The notes under the pieces are model-generated. The model was not told the DNA's origin and did not search any database. It was given only the letters and a program-made list of their open reading frames with translations. A stretch of DNA of 64,000 bases from Methylobacterium sp. Leaf108 (lineage in GTDB: Bacteria > Pseudomonadota > Alphaproteobacteria > Rhizobiales > Beijerinckiaceae). The stretch covers positions 248,001 to 312,000 of the forward strand of contig NZ_LMND01000023.1 in assembly GCF_001423265.1 (NCBI RefSeq), written 5' to 3'. The position numbers and the translations under genes are program-made. This document shows, in pieces, positions 20,657 through 29,941 of this stretch. Within the stretch, counting starts at the first letter, position 1. Every line of letters starts with the position of its first letter.

Positions 20657-21229
20657 ATGCTCAGCGGTTCAGCCCTCGTCCGCGTCGCGGTCCTCGTCCT
20701 CGTGGCGGCCCTGCTCGCGGCACTGGTCCAGATCTTCTGGCCGTCGTCCGGCCAGGAGATCTCCCAGGTTCGGGACGCTCCGGCTACATCGTCGAGCCAG
20801 GCGCCGCCGGTGACCAAGTCGCCGCCGCCCGAGGTCCGCAGCGCGCCCGCCGCTCCCGACCCGCGGACCGCCGAGCGCCCACCCGAGCCGAACCCGGCGC
20901 GACCGGCGCCCCCTCCTCCGGAACCGCCACCGACTCCGGAACCGGTCCCGCAGCGCGCGGCTCCGACCGTGTTCGACCAGACCCCTCGCGCCGAGCCCGT
21001 CCAGGATGCCGCCGGCGCGGCCGCCGACGCCACAGGCCCGCGCGCGCTGGCGGTGGTGGACCTCAACAGCGCGAGCCTTGCCGAGCTGAACGGGCTGCAG
21101 GGTGGCGGCGCCATCGGCAAGGCGATCGTCCGGGGGCGGCCCTACGCCACCGTCGACCAACTCCTGTCCAAGCGCATCCTCAGCCGGTCGACCTACCAGC
21201 GCATCAAGGACCAGGTGACGGTGCGCTGA
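20657..21229 (+). CDS. Membrane-anchored helix-hairpin-helix protein (ComEA-like C terminus)
   Basis: 190 residues. One N-terminal membrane helix (LVRVAVLVLVAALLAALVQI) is followed by a long Pro/Ala/Glu-rich linker (about 35-130). A C-terminal helix-hairpin-helix domain (DLNSASLAELNGLQGGGAIG to the end) is of the kind that binds DNA without sequence specificity in ComEA. The topology places the domain outside the inner membrane, on a stalk. No competence genes adjoin it, so a DNA-uptake role is only a possibility. Confidence 0.8.
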   Translation: MLSGSALVRVAVLVLVAALLAALVQIFWPSSGQEISQVRDAPATSSSQAPPVTKSPPPEVRSAPAAPDPRTAERPPEPNPARPAPPPPEPPPTPEPVPQRAAPTVFDQTPRAEPVQDAAGAAADATGPRALAVVDLNSASLAELNGLQGGGAIGKAIVRGRPYATVDQLLSKRILSRSTYQRIKDQVTVR

Positions 21230-21387
21230 CCCGTCTCGCCGACGGCGGCGCGTGGACCGTGGTGCGGGACGAAACACGACGTCGGCGGCAGCCCTGAGAT
21301 GTGGCGTCCCGCCGAGGAGCCCTCTACACTCCGCCCCCTGTAACCCGTGCGCCCGGATCGCGTGCGCCTGGACCTGAGAGGACCGAC

Positions 21388-21603
21388 ATGCTGACCCAAC
21401 CCCGTGGCGCGATCCTGCGTGAGGATCTGGGCGTCGAGGAAACCACCAACTCCGACCATGTCGTGCGGTGGGACGGCGAGCGCCTCTATGTCGAGCACGA
21501 CATCTATCACAACGGCCAGCTGGTCCACCGCAAGTACCGCAAGACCATCACCGAGCCGGTGGCACGCGCCCTCCAGGCCCTCATCAACCGGGCGCAGCAG
21601 TAG
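21388..21603 (+). CDS. Conserved-looking small protein of unknown function
   Basis: 71 residues. GAGAGGA ends 5 bases before the ATG. The sequence is mixed and non-repetitive (ERLYVEHDIYHNGQLVHRKY), which supports a folded protein, possibly beta-rich in the middle with a C-terminal helix. No motif recognised. It stands alone between the helix-hairpin-helix gene and the converging acetyltransferase gene. Confidence 0.7.
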   Translation: MLTQPRGAILREDLGVEETTNSDHVVRWDGERLYVEHDIYHNGQLVHRKYRKTITEPVARALQALINRAQQ

Positions 21604-21704
21604 GTCCCGCGGCCATAGGCTGCCTCTGGAACGGATCGGGTCGTCGACGTCGCCCCGATCCGGACCCCTCGACGATCGGACGGCGATCGGGGGGCGGGAC
21701 GCTC

Positions 21705-22322
21705 CTACCGGTTCACCCAGTCGTCTGCGGCGACGATGGCCGCCACCGGGCGGTTCCAGGTCGCCGGCTGGTCGTCGCTCCCCGAGCCGAGGGCGCATTG
21801 CACCATGACGCTGTCGCTCCAGCGGCCGTACTTGTAGCCCACCGCCGGCAGGAGCCCGACCCGGGTGAAGCCGCAGGCCTCGTGGAGGCGCAGGGAGGCC
21901 TCGTTCCGGGCGTCGATGTAGCCGATCATCTGCCGGTAGCCGCCGGCGGCGCAGGCCTCGATCAGGGCCGGTAGCAGGCGCCGGCCGATGCCGGCGTTCA
22001 GGTGGTCGTGGTGGACGTAGATCGAGTGCTTGAGGGTGTAGCGATAGGCCGGCCGCTTCCGGAAGGGCACGGCGTAGGCATAGCCCGCCACCACCCCGTC
22101 CCGGTCGGCCACCAGATGCGGCAGTCGCTTCTTGCGCATCGCCTTGCGGCGGCGCTTGAGGTCGTCGGGCTGGAGCGGGTCCTCCTCGAAATCGCCGATG
22201 TCGCCGATGCCGCGGCGGATGTGGTGGGCGTAGATCGCCACCATCGCCGGCACGTCGGCGTCCGACGACGGCCGGATGACCACGTCCGGGTCGGACGCGA
22301 CGGGCGGCCCCGCCAGGCTCAC
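21705..22322 (-). CDS. GNAT family N-acetyltransferase
   Basis: 205 residues. The GNAT fold covers about 10-175, with the acetyl-CoA loop in GIGRRLLPALIEAC and the usual C-terminal NEASLRLHEACGFTRVG. The phosphinothricin acetyltransferase-like form (YVHHDHLNAGIG, GLLPAVGYKYGRWSDSV) suggests a small amine or amino-acid substrate. The GTG start overlaps the stop of the decarboxylase gene (GTGA), so the two are translationally coupled. That makes acetylation of the amine product a reasonable guess, not shown. Confidence 0.88.
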   Translation of the reverse strand: MSLAGPPVASDPDVVIRPSSDADVPAMVAIYAHHIRRGIGDIGDFEEDPLQPDDLKRRRKAMRKKRLPHLVADRDGVVAGYAYAVPFRKRPAYRYTLKHSIYVHHDHLNAGIGRRLLPALIEACAAGGYRQMIGYIDARNEASLRLHEACGFTRVGLLPAVGYKYGRWSDSVMVQCALGSGSDDQPATWNRPVAAIVAADDWVNR

Positions 22323-24664
22323 GCCCGGCCCTCGCGCATGACGTAGGTGTAGAACCGGATGGTGCCGTCGGCGGCGACATCGCGGAACACGCCCTGGATC
22401 TCGGCCTCGAACCCCGGGAAGAGGTTGGCCGAGCGCTCGAACATCTTGAAGTAGTCCAGCATGGGTTTGGCCCGCTCGTCCAATCGCTCGCCCGGAAGCA
22501 CCGTGCCGATGCCCGGCGGGTAGACCAGAAGCAAGGTCGTCGCCACACGGCCCTCGGCCTCGGCGATGGGCACGTAATCGACGTTGTTGCGGGTGAGTTG
22601 CTGCACCGCTTCCTTGGGGGTCATCACCATCTCGGGCAGGTGCCCCGGCTCGAATTGCTTGCGCTGCAGCGTGCTGGTGCCGTGCTCGCGGTGGAAAGCG
22701 TGGAAATCCGCGCAGAGGTCGCGCAGGCGCACGCCCTTGTAGCGGTTGGGCCGGCGCCGCACGAACTCGGGCATGGCGTCCTCCAGCGGCACGTTCTCGT
22801 CGTGCAGGCGCTTGAAGGCCACGAGCCCCGAGATCAGCGTACCGGCCTTGGAGGATTCGACACCCGGCGTCAGCAGGAAGAGCAGCGAGTTGAGGTCGTT
22901 CTTCTCCGGCACGATGCGGTTCTCGCGCAGGTACTGGGCGACGATGGGGGCCGGCACGCCGTGCGCGGCGTATTCCCCCGTGCGCCGGTCGAAGCCGGGG
23001 GTGAGCACGGTGAGCTTGTTGGGGTCGGTCATGGCGTAGTCGGGCGCCACGTGGGTGAAGCCGTGCCAGGAGGCGCCCGGCGTCAGCTCCCAGTATTTCG
23101 AGTCGCTGGCGAGCTCGTCGGTGGAGATGCTCTCCCACGGCACCTTGCCGTCCGGTCCCTTCACCGTGTCGGGCACGAAGGGGTCGAAGAACCAGCGGCG
23201 CAGCGGGTCGCCCTCCTTCTCCTCGAACTCGCGGCGGATGGCGCGGACCTTCTTGCGCCACTCGATGCCGAGCCGAATGGTGTCGTCCCACAGCACCACG
23301 CCCGAGCGGCCCTTCATCATCTGCGCGCCGACATCGAGGGAGGCGAACAGCGGATAGAACGGCGAGGTCGAGGCGTGGACGAGGAAGGTCTCGTTGAAGC
23401 GCCGGTGCTCGATCCGCCGGGTCTGGCCGCGGATGTGGCTGTCCTTGGTATGGATCTGCGAGGCCTGGGAGAAGCTCGCGAGCTGCTTGTGGGTCGATTG
23501 GGTGGCGATGATGCCGGGCGAGGTCTCGTCGAGGTTCTTGAGACCCATGGCGAAGCGGCCCGCGAAGAGCGGGTGGAACTTCATGAAGCCGGCCCAGGCC
23601 TCGTCGAAGAGGATGTAGTCGCAGAGGTGGCCGATCTTCTCCAGGATCATCTGGGCGTTGTAGATCGTGCCGTCGTAGGTGCATTGCTCCACCACCGCGA
23701 CGCGGAACGGGCGCTCGCGCTTCCACGCCTCCTTGTCGGTGACCAGCGGGTTGGTGCGGATCTTTTCCCGGATCGCGGCCTCGTCCAGGGCCTCGTGGTA
23801 CATCGGGCCGATGAGACCGAAGCAGTTGCGGTCGGTCTCGAGGAAGACCGGCACGGCGCCGCCGAGGAACAGGGCGCCGTGATGGGCCGCCTTGTGGTTG
23901 TTGCGATCGAACAGCACGAGGTCGCCCTCGGCCACGAGCGCCGACAGGACGATCTTGTTGGAGGCCGAGGTGCCGTTGAGGACGAAGTAGGTCTTCTCCG
24001 CCCCGAAGATGACGGCCGCCTCCTTCTGCGCCTTGAGGGCCGGGCCCTCGTGGACGAGGAGGTCGCCGAGGTCGAGCACCGAGTTGTCGAGGTCGTCGCG
24101 GAACACCGCCTCGCCGAGGTGCTCGACGAAGATCCGCCCGATGGGCGAGCGGTTGTAGAAGATGCCGCCGTTGTGGCCCGGACACGTCCAGAGCTGGTTG
24201 CCCTGCTCGGCGTAATCCACCAGCGCGCCGAAGAACGGCGTCTTCAGGGTCTCGGCGTACTGCTTGACGCGGCTCACGAGGCCGCGGGCGATGTAGTCGG
24301 GGGTCTCTTCGGCGAGGAAGATGTAGCCGTCGATGAAGTCGAGCACCTCGACGGGGATGTCCTCCAGGCGCTTCCTTCGGACCATGATGACGATGGGCAT
24401 CTCGAGCCCGCGCTTCCTCATGAGGTTGATCAGCGCCGCCGCCTTGCCGTCGAGCCCGCGCTTGCCCCAATCCACCACCATGCAGCCGATGGCGGCGTCG
24501 GTCTGGACCGCGATGGCCGCATCCTCGACGCGCCGGGCGCGCACCACCTCGAAGCCGAGCTTTTCGATGGAGGTGAGGATCTGCTGGACGCGCACGCCCT
24601 CGAGGTCGTCCGGATCGAAGTTGGGCGCGCACATCAGCACGGTGAAGCGGCGGAAGAAGTCCAT
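22319..24664 (-). CDS. Orn/Lys/Arg decarboxylase
   Basis: 781 residues, PLP fold type I, similar in plan to biodegradative arginine/lysine/ornithine decarboxylases. An N-terminal response-regulator-like wing domain (about 1-130) precedes the catalytic core. STHKQLASFSQASQIH carries the PLP lysine, and DEAWAGFMKFHP and CPGHNGG are family motifs. The enzyme removes the carboxyl group from a basic amino acid to give a polyamine precursor or to resist acid. Which substrate is used cannot be decided by eye. It leads a two-gene unit with the GNAT gene. Confidence 0.9.
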   Translation of the reverse strand: MDFFRRFTVLMCAPNFDPDDLEGVRVQQILTSIEKLGFEVVRARRVEDAAIAVQTDAAIGCMVVDWGKRGLDGKAAALINLMRKRGLEMPIVIMVRRKRLEDIPVEVLDFIDGYIFLAEETPDYIARGLVSRVKQYAETLKTPFFGALVDYAEQGNQLWTCPGHNGGIFYNRSPIGRIFVEHLGEAVFRDDLDNSVLDLGDLLVHEGPALKAQKEAAVIFGAEKTYFVLNGTSASNKIVLSALVAEGDLVLFDRNNHKAAHHGALFLGGAVPVFLETDRNCFGLIGPMYHEALDEAAIREKIRTNPLVTDKEAWKRERPFRVAVVEQCTYDGTIYNAQMILEKIGHLCDYILFDEAWAGFMKFHPLFAGRFAMGLKNLDETSPGIIATQSTHKQLASFSQASQIHTKDSHIRGQTRRIEHRRFNETFLVHASTSPFYPLFASLDVGAQMMKGRSGVVLWDDTIRLGIEWRKKVRAIRREFEEKEGDPLRRWFFDPFVPDTVKGPDGKVPWESISTDELASDSKYWELTPGASWHGFTHVAPDYAMTDPNKLTVLTPGFDRRTGEYAAHGVPAPIVAQYLRENRIVPEKNDLNSLLFLLTPGVESSKAGTLISGLVAFKRLHDENVPLEDAMPEFVRRRPNRYKGVRLRDLCADFHAFHREHGTSTLQRKQFEPGHLPEMVMTPKEAVQQLTRNNVDYVPIAEAEGRVATTLLLVYPPGIGTVLPGERLDERAKPMLDYFKMFERSANLFPGFEAEIQGVFRDVAADGTIRFYTYVMREGRA

Positions 24665-24759
24665 GCGGGGGAAGGCTCCGTGGTGGGATCGTCACCGTTG
24701 CGACGCGGGATGACGCGGCGATGACGGCGTGCTGGTGATGGGCGCAATGCGCCCGGGGA

Positions 24760-25784
24760 TCAACCGCGCCGACCAGCGACACCGAGGCGGCGGATGACGA
24801 GGAACACCGCGAGCGACGAGAGCGCGCCGATCCCCAGGGCGATGGTCGAGCCGTTCTCGAAGTCGGCGAGGAACAGGCCCTTGCTGTTCATGCCGAACAC
24901 GCCCGTCACCAGGGTCGGCGGCAGGAACAGGGAGGTCAGGATCGAGAGGGTGAAGAGCTGTCGGTTGGTCTGCGCGGCGGTGCGGCCGGCGATCTCGTCC
25001 TGGAGCAGGCGGCTGCGCTCGGCCAGCACACCCATGTCGCGGTCGAGGGAATCGATGCGCTGGACGACGCGGGCGGCCATGGTCATCACCGCCTCCGGCA
25101 AGGCGTCGCCGTCGTCGTCGGTCTCGGCCTCCAGGCGGTGGAACACGGCGCCGAGGCCGGCGACCTGGCGGCGCAGGCGCACCGCCCGGCGACGGATCGG
25201 CGCCAACGGACCGGTGTCGTCGGCACCCGCCCCGTCGAGGATCCGGTCCTCGATGGCGTCGAGTTCCTCGGACATGCGGACGGCGCCCGCCTCCATCGCC
25301 TGGACGACGTGGCCGACGAAGAGCTCGAGCAGGCGGGCGGGCGAGGTGACCGTCAGGCCTGCCAGGGCGGCGTCGCGGGCGGCCTCCGCGCAGGCCGTGG
25401 CTGTCGGCGCCCACTGACGAGGTAGCCCTGCCCGAGCACGCAATGTAGCCGGCAGGTGGGTTCGTCGCTCAGCACGCCGGCGAAATCCCGTTCGCGATCG
25501 GCGACGACGAGGCCGACCGCCGCTCCATCGACCACCACGCGCTGGTGGCCGTCACGGGCGAAGATCGCCGCGGCAAGACGCGGCGGTCCGAGCCGCCCGG
25601 CTTCGACGGAGCCGTGAAGGCGCGCATCGACGAGGTCGACGTGGAGCCACACGAAGCCGGCCGCGGCATCGAGCGGCGGCAGGTCGGCGCCGGTCTCGAG
25701 GAGCGAGGCGCGGCCCCGCCCGTCGAAGTGGAGCCCGAAGATCAGGCCGGGAAGGACGGCCTCGTCGGTGAGAAGTCGCGGCAT
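24760..25784 (-). pseudogene. CorA/ZntB-type divalent metal transporter, frameshifted
   Basis: The N-terminal half (from ATG 25784, PRLLTDEAVLPGLIFGLHF to CRLHCVLGQGYLVSGRRQ) and the C-terminal half (ACAEAARDAALAGL onward, with two final membrane helices and the pore motif GMN in GVFGMNSKG) lie in different frames. They join within one gene near 25400 (CAGCCACGG on the coding strand). Adding one base there would restore one protein of about 340 residues, the usual ZntB size. CorA family members move Mg2+ or Zn2+. Either the gene is dead or the base is a sequencing error. The downstream frame could also start alone but would lack the cytoplasmic funnel. Confidence 0.8.
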
Positions 25785-25938
25785 CGGGCCCCGCCGGTTC
25801 CTCGCCGGCAAAGTGCCGAACCGTCCCCGGCTCCATCGCGCGTAGCGGCGACACCTTGATGACGCCCTTACCGTGCGTGACGAGGCCGACTCGCGTGGCC
25901 GGAAGACGACGCGGGCCGGCCCCTGGCGACCATGCGCC

Positions 25939-26121
25939 CTACGCCGGCGTGCAATCCATGCCGTTGCGGCGCGCGTTCTCGATGCAGTTCGCCTTGCTGG
26001 CGTAGGTTTCCGTGGAGGCGCCGACGATCCTGCCGTTCGATGCCGTGCGGCGCCACCGCCAGCCGGTCCCGCTGGCGTAGATCTCCCAGGTGTCGCCGTC
26101 GCGTCCCTTGCAGGTGCTCAT
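25939..26121 (-). CDS. DUF1508 (YegP-like) protein
   Basis: 60 residues forming one copy of the YegP fold: TWEIYASGTGWRWRRTASNG then STETYASKANCIENARRNG match the family's W-x-W-R and YASKxxC..I...R pattern. Family members are small soluble proteins of unknown function, often stress-linked. GTGAGG stands 6 bases before the ATG at 26121. Divergent from ppk2. Confidence 0.85.
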   Translation of the reverse strand: MSTCKGRDGDTWEIYASGTGWRWRRTASNGRIVGASTETYASKANCIENARRNGMDCTPA

Positions 26122-26289
26122 CGATGTCCTCACGCAATAATAACTCTAGGTAGCTAATCAACCTTAAAGAATGTCGGCGTCGGAATCCAGGGGTGCCCGT
26201 CGCGGCGTGCGCGAGGGCGGGGCGTTTCGCCGAACTGTCACATCGGCATGGTCTAAGCGCCCGAGGGACCTCGAGGCGTTGGAACGACG

Positions 26290-27213
26290 ATGGATCACGG
26301 GCGGCAGGCAGGCACCTTCGACATCGAGGCGATCCGCAGGGAGGTCGCCGACGACTTCGACGAAGAACTCGAGATGGAGATGGAGGAGGAGCGCCTCGAA
26401 CGCCTGGCCGACGCCGTCGACGGCGGTCCCCGCGCTCCGCAGATGGACCGCAGGCTCTACTTCCGCGAGCTGTTCCGCCTCCAGCACGAGCTCGTCCGGC
26501 TGCAGGATTGGGTCCAGTCGCAGAAGCTGCGGGTGGTGGTGGTGTTCGAGGGCCGCGATTCGGCCGGCAAGGGCGGCGCGATCAAGCGGATCACCCAGCG
26601 CCTCAACCCGCGCGTCTGCCGCGTGGCCGCCCTACCCGCCCCGAGCGAGCGCGAGCGCACGCAATGGTACTTTCAGCGCTACGTCGCCCACCTGCCGGCC
26701 GGCGGCGAGATCGTGCTGTTCGACCGCTCCTGGTACAACCGCGCCGGCGTCGAGCGGGTGATGGGCTTCTGCAACGACGCGCAATACGAGGAATTCTTCC
26801 AGTCGGTGCCCGATTTCGAGCGGATGCTGGTCCGCTCGGGCATCATCGTCCTGAAATACTGGTTCTCGATCACCGACCAGGAGCAGGCCCTACGCTTCCA
26901 GATGCGGATCCACGACCCGCTCAAGCAGTGGAAGCTGTCGCCGATGGATGTGGAGTCCCGCCGCCGCTGGGAGGACTATACCAAGGCCAAGGAGGTGATG
27001 CTCGCCCGCACCCATATCCCGGAGGCGCCGTGGTGGGTGGTGGAGGCCGTCGACAAGAAGAAGGCCCGCCTCAACTGCATCGACCACCTCCTGACGCAGA
27101 TCCCCTACGGCGAGGTCCCCCATCCCGCCGTGGTCCTGCCCGAGCGGGTGCGACACGACGACTACGCGCGCCAGCCGGTCCCGTCCGAGATGTTCGTGCC
27201 GTCCCGCTACTGA
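26290..27213 (+). CDS. ppk2: Polyphosphate kinase 2
   Basis: 307 residues, class I PPK2. Such enzymes transfer phosphate between polyphosphate and nucleoside diphosphates, usually favouring NTP formation from polyP. Walker A is FEGRDSAGKGGAIKR; Walker B/lid landmarks are LFDRSWYNRAGVERVMGFC and KYWFSITDQEQ. A highly acidic N-terminal tail (EELEMEMEEERLERL) precedes the domain. ATG at 26290, weak ribosome binding site. Monocistronic. Confidence 0.95.
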   Translation: MDHGRQAGTFDIEAIRREVADDFDEELEMEMEEERLERLADAVDGGPRAPQMDRRLYFRELFRLQHELVRLQDWVQSQKLRVVVVFEGRDSAGKGGAIKRITQRLNPRVCRVAALPAPSERERTQWYFQRYVAHLPAGGEIVLFDRSWYNRAGVERVMGFCNDAQYEEFFQSVPDFERMLVRSGIIVLKYWFSITDQEQALRFQMRIHDPLKQWKLSPMDVESRRRWEDYTKAKEVMLARTHIPEAPWWVVEAVDKKKARLNCIDHLLTQIPYGEVPHPAVVLPERVRHDDYARQPVPSEMFVPSRY

Positions 27214-27223
27214 TCGGGGGCGG

Positions 27224-27637
27224 CTACGGGCAGGCCAGGCCGTACCGGGCCACGACGATGTCGCCCTGGCGGGGCGCGTTGAGGGCGAGCGGTGCGGTGC
27301 CGCCGCCGTCGATGTCGACCCAGCAGCGATCGCGCACGGCGACGACCGCATAGCGTGCGGTGAAGGCCGGCGGCTGCGGCGCCGCGAAACGGTCCCGTGC
27401 CCTGCACACGACGGACACCGCGATCTCGCCGGACCTGTCGTAGCGCAAGCGGCGGCTCGCATGCGCACGCACCGTGAAGGCGGGGCCGCCGTCCTGACTC
27501 ACCAGGACGGTGTGCGGCGTCTTGTTGGCGACCGTGCGCAGGCACGAGGCCTCGCCCGGCAGGAGGCCGGCCAGAAGGAACAGGGCCGATCCGACGGTGA
27601 GGGTCGTGGCGGAGGATGGGCGCATGGCGCTGGACAT
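27224..27637 (-). CDS. Secreted protein of unknown function
   Basis: 137 residues with a signal peptide (TLTVGSALFLLAGLLPG, cut near EAS). The mature part is about 110 residues, beta-rich, with four cysteines (for example VVCRARDR and DRCWVDIDGG) that could form two disulfides. No family recognised. Convergent with ppk2, whose stop is only 10 bases away. ATG at 27637, alternative ATG at 27625. Confidence 0.7.
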   Translation of the reverse strand: MSSAMRPSSATTLTVGSALFLLAGLLPGEASCLRTVANKTPHTVLVSQDGGPAFTVRAHASRRLRYDRSGEIAVSVVCRARDRFAAPQPPAFTARYAVVAVRDRCWVDIDGGGTAPLALNAPRQGDIVVARYGLACP

Positions 27638-27761
27638 CTCATCGAATGGGGAGCGGTGCGCTCGGATCGAGGACGCATCGCCCGCGCTGGCTGCCGGGCG
27701 GTGAACTCGCCCATCAACTTGCGCTAGGGTCGGGCGTTCCCGTCACCCTGTGCAGGCCATC

Positions 27762-28562
27762 ATGAGCGACAGCCCCGAACTGCTCTTCGACGTCGATCCC
27801 GCCGGCATCGCCCGCCTCACCCTCAACCGGCCGCAGGCGCGCAACGCCCTGACGTTCGCGATGTACCAGGGGCTAATCGACCATTGCGCGGCGATCGATG
27901 CGGATACCGCGATCAAGGTCCTGGTGATCACCGGTGCCGGCGACCGGGCCTTCGCCGCCGGCACCGACATCGCCCAGTTCCGAAGCTTCGAGACGGCCGA
28001 GGATGCCATCGGCTACGAACGGTTCATGGACCGGGTGATGGGGGCGCTCGAACGGCTGCGGGTGCCGACCGTGGCGGCGATCGCGGGCGCCTGCACCGGC
28101 GGCGGGGCGGCGATCGCGGCGGCCTGCGACCTGCGCATCGCCACGCGCGACGCCCGGTTCGGGTTTCCGATCGCACGAACCCTCGGCAACTGCCTGTCGC
28201 TCGGCAACCTCGCGCGGCTGTCGGCCCTCGTCGGTCCGGCACGGGTCAAGGACATGATCTTCACGGCGCGGCTCATCGAGGGAGACGAGGCCTTGGCGAT
28301 CGGCCTCGTCGGCGAGGTCGTGGCGGATGCCGCCGCCCTGCGGGACCGCACCGGAGCCCTCGCCACCCTGCTCGCGGGCCATGCGCCGCTGACCCTGCAG
28401 GCGACCAAGGAGGGCCTGCGTCGTCTCCAGGACGTCCACGACCGCCCCGACGGCGAGCGCCCCGGCGACGACCTCATCCGGCTCTGCTACACCAGCGCCG
28501 ATTTCCGCGAGGGAATGGAGGCGTTCCTCGCCAAGCGCGGCCCGAACTGGACAGGCCGCTGA
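27762..28562 (+). CDS. Enoyl-CoA hydratase/isomerase family protein
   Basis: 266 residues, crotonase fold. The oxyanion-hole segments are AAGTDIAQF and GACTGGGAAIAAACDLRIA. The typical catalytic glutamates of classic hydratases are not evident at the usual places (the first site reads CTGGG), so the reaction may be an isomerisation, hydrolysis or carbon-carbon step on an acyl-CoA. ATG at 27762; a GTG four codons earlier is also possible. No fatty-acid genes adjoin it. Confidence 0.88.
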   Translation: MSDSPELLFDVDPAGIARLTLNRPQARNALTFAMYQGLIDHCAAIDADTAIKVLVITGAGDRAFAAGTDIAQFRSFETAEDAIGYERFMDRVMGALERLRVPTVAAIAGACTGGGAAIAAACDLRIATRDARFGFPIARTLGNCLSLGNLARLSALVGPARVKDMIFTARLIEGDEALAIGLVGEVVADAAALRDRTGALATLLAGHAPLTLQATKEGLRRLQDVHDRPDGERPGDDLIRLCYTSADFREGMEAFLAKRGPNWTGR

Positions 28563-28651
28563 AGCGCCCCCACCTCCATCCCCGCGACGACCGGACGCCG
28601 GACCGGTCCCGCCCTATCTCTTCGCGAACAGCCACGGGAAACCCGAGATCC

Positions 28652-28912
28652 ATGATGAGATTCAAAGCTTACGGTGCCGCCCTCGTCCTGGCAGCAGTCG
28701 CGTCCGGCGGGGCTCTCGCGGACCAGCCCGGCCCCGACTGGATGACCGCCGATGCGGTCAAGCGCCAGATGCTGTCGTCCGGCTACTCGGAGGTGACCAA
28801 GCTGGAGGCCGACGACGGCCATTGGGACGGCGAAGGGATCAAGGACGGCCGCAAGATGAAGTTCGAGCTCGACCCGAAGACCGGTGCGGTCCTCGGCGAG
28901 ATGCCCGACTGA
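28652..28912 (+). CDS. Secreted PepSY-domain protein
   Basis: 86 residues: signal peptide (YGAALVLAAVASGGALA) followed by one PepSY-like domain with WMTADAVKRQMLSSGYSEVT and FELDPKTGAVLGE, the usual helix-strand pattern. Single-domain PepSY proteins are periplasmic and of unknown role, perhaps inhibiting proteases or binding other proteins. Two adjacent ATGs are available at 28652 and 28655. Confidence 0.85.
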   Translation: MMRFKAYGAALVLAAVASGGALADQPGPDWMTADAVKRQMLSSGYSEVTKLEADDGHWDGEGIKDGRKMKFELDPKTGAVLGEMPD

Positions 28913-28939
28913 TCCCTGCCGGATCAGGTCCCTGCCGGG

Positions 28940-29632
28940 TCAGGCCGGCGTCATCCCCTCCGCCGGCTCCACGAAGTTGGCGACGATGACGGCCTTCCGG
29001 GCGCGGACGTGGGCGCGCATGAGGGTCGAGAGCGCACTACCGTCGCGGGCGCGCAGCAGGGCGATCATGCGGTCGTGTTCGTCGACGGCCTGGGCCCACT
29101 CCGCGGCGGTCTGGTGGACCGAGTAGCGGGAATGCTGGATGCGTCCCGAGAGTCCGGCGTAGATGTGGTTGAGGGTCGCGTTGCGGCTGGCCGACATCAG
29201 GCCCTCGTGGATGGCCCGGTTGTAGACGAAATACTTCCTCTGGTCGCCGCGCTTCCAGGCCGCCATCATCGCGGCGTGATCCGCCTCGATCGCCGCGACC
29301 TCGTCGTCGCCGATGATCGTGCAGGCGATCTCGGCCGCCGTGGCTTCGAGCCCGGCGATCACCTCGATCATCTCCTCGATCTCCGAGAGGGCGAGGCTGG
29401 CGACGCGGGCGCCGCGATTGGGAAGGAGTTCCAGCAGCCCCTCGGTGGCCAGGATCTTGATGGCCTCGCGCAGCGGCGTGCGGGAAATGCCGAACCGCTC
29501 CGTCAACTCGCCCTCGTTGACGCGCGAGCGAGGCGGCAGTTGGCCGGAGACGATCAGGTCGCGCATCCGTTCGACGACCTCGTCGTGCAGGTAGCGTCGA
29601 TTGATACCAGGTGCGCTTTCAGTTTTTGTCAT
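28940..29632 (-). CDS. GntR family transcriptional regulator (FCD subfamily)
   Basis: 230 residues. An N-terminal winged helix (about 15-75: LTERFGISRTPLREAIKIL) is followed by an all-helical FCD effector domain with metal-binding type residues (EADHAAMMAAW, HEGLMSASRN, VDEHDRMIALL). Such regulators usually repress sugar-acid or organic-acid catabolic genes and respond to a carboxylate. The target is not obvious; zwf lies beyond a 309-base spacer on the same strand. TACCAG just inside the gene and CTGGTA at 29644-29649 form a spaced inverted repeat that might be its operator. Confidence 0.88.
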   Translation of the reverse strand: MTKTESAPGINRRYLHDEVVERMRDLIVSGQLPPRSRVNEGELTERFGISRTPLREAIKILATEGLLELLPNRGARVASLALSEIEEMIEVIAGLEATAAEIACTIIGDDEVAAIEADHAAMMAAWKRGDQRKYFVYNRAIHEGLMSASRNATLNHIYAGLSGRIQHSRYSVHQTAAEWAQAVDEHDRMIALLRARDGSALSTLMRAHVRARKAVIVANFVEPAEGMTPA

Positions 29633-29941
29633 TTGTCAACGCGCTGGTACCGAGCCTTGAAACACGTTTTCGTGTGCAGCCATCGTTAGGCTTCAACCGA
29701 CGCCGTGTCGAGCGGTACGTGCAGGGTCGAATACGCAGACCCGCATCTGCACGGAGGTATGCACAGGCGGCACCTGAGGGGTGTCTCGACAGACTGGGGT
29801 GCCACCCAGGGTCGAATGGTCGCACCTGCGGACCGCCTCGTGTCGGAGGTCAGCGAGACCCGCGCTTCTTCGCGCAGCCGGGGCCCCCGGCGTTGGCGCC
29901 AAATGTCCGGGGCCGCCCACTTACCCAGCGAGCGGACGGCG
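29633..29941. other. Intergenic spacer between zwf and the GntR gene
   Basis: Presumably holds the GntR promoter and the end of the zwf transcript. A small palindrome ACACGttttCGTGT lies near 29661. Direct repeats of CAGGCGGC/GCACGG type are weak. No gene or structured RNA recognised. Confidence 0.35.
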
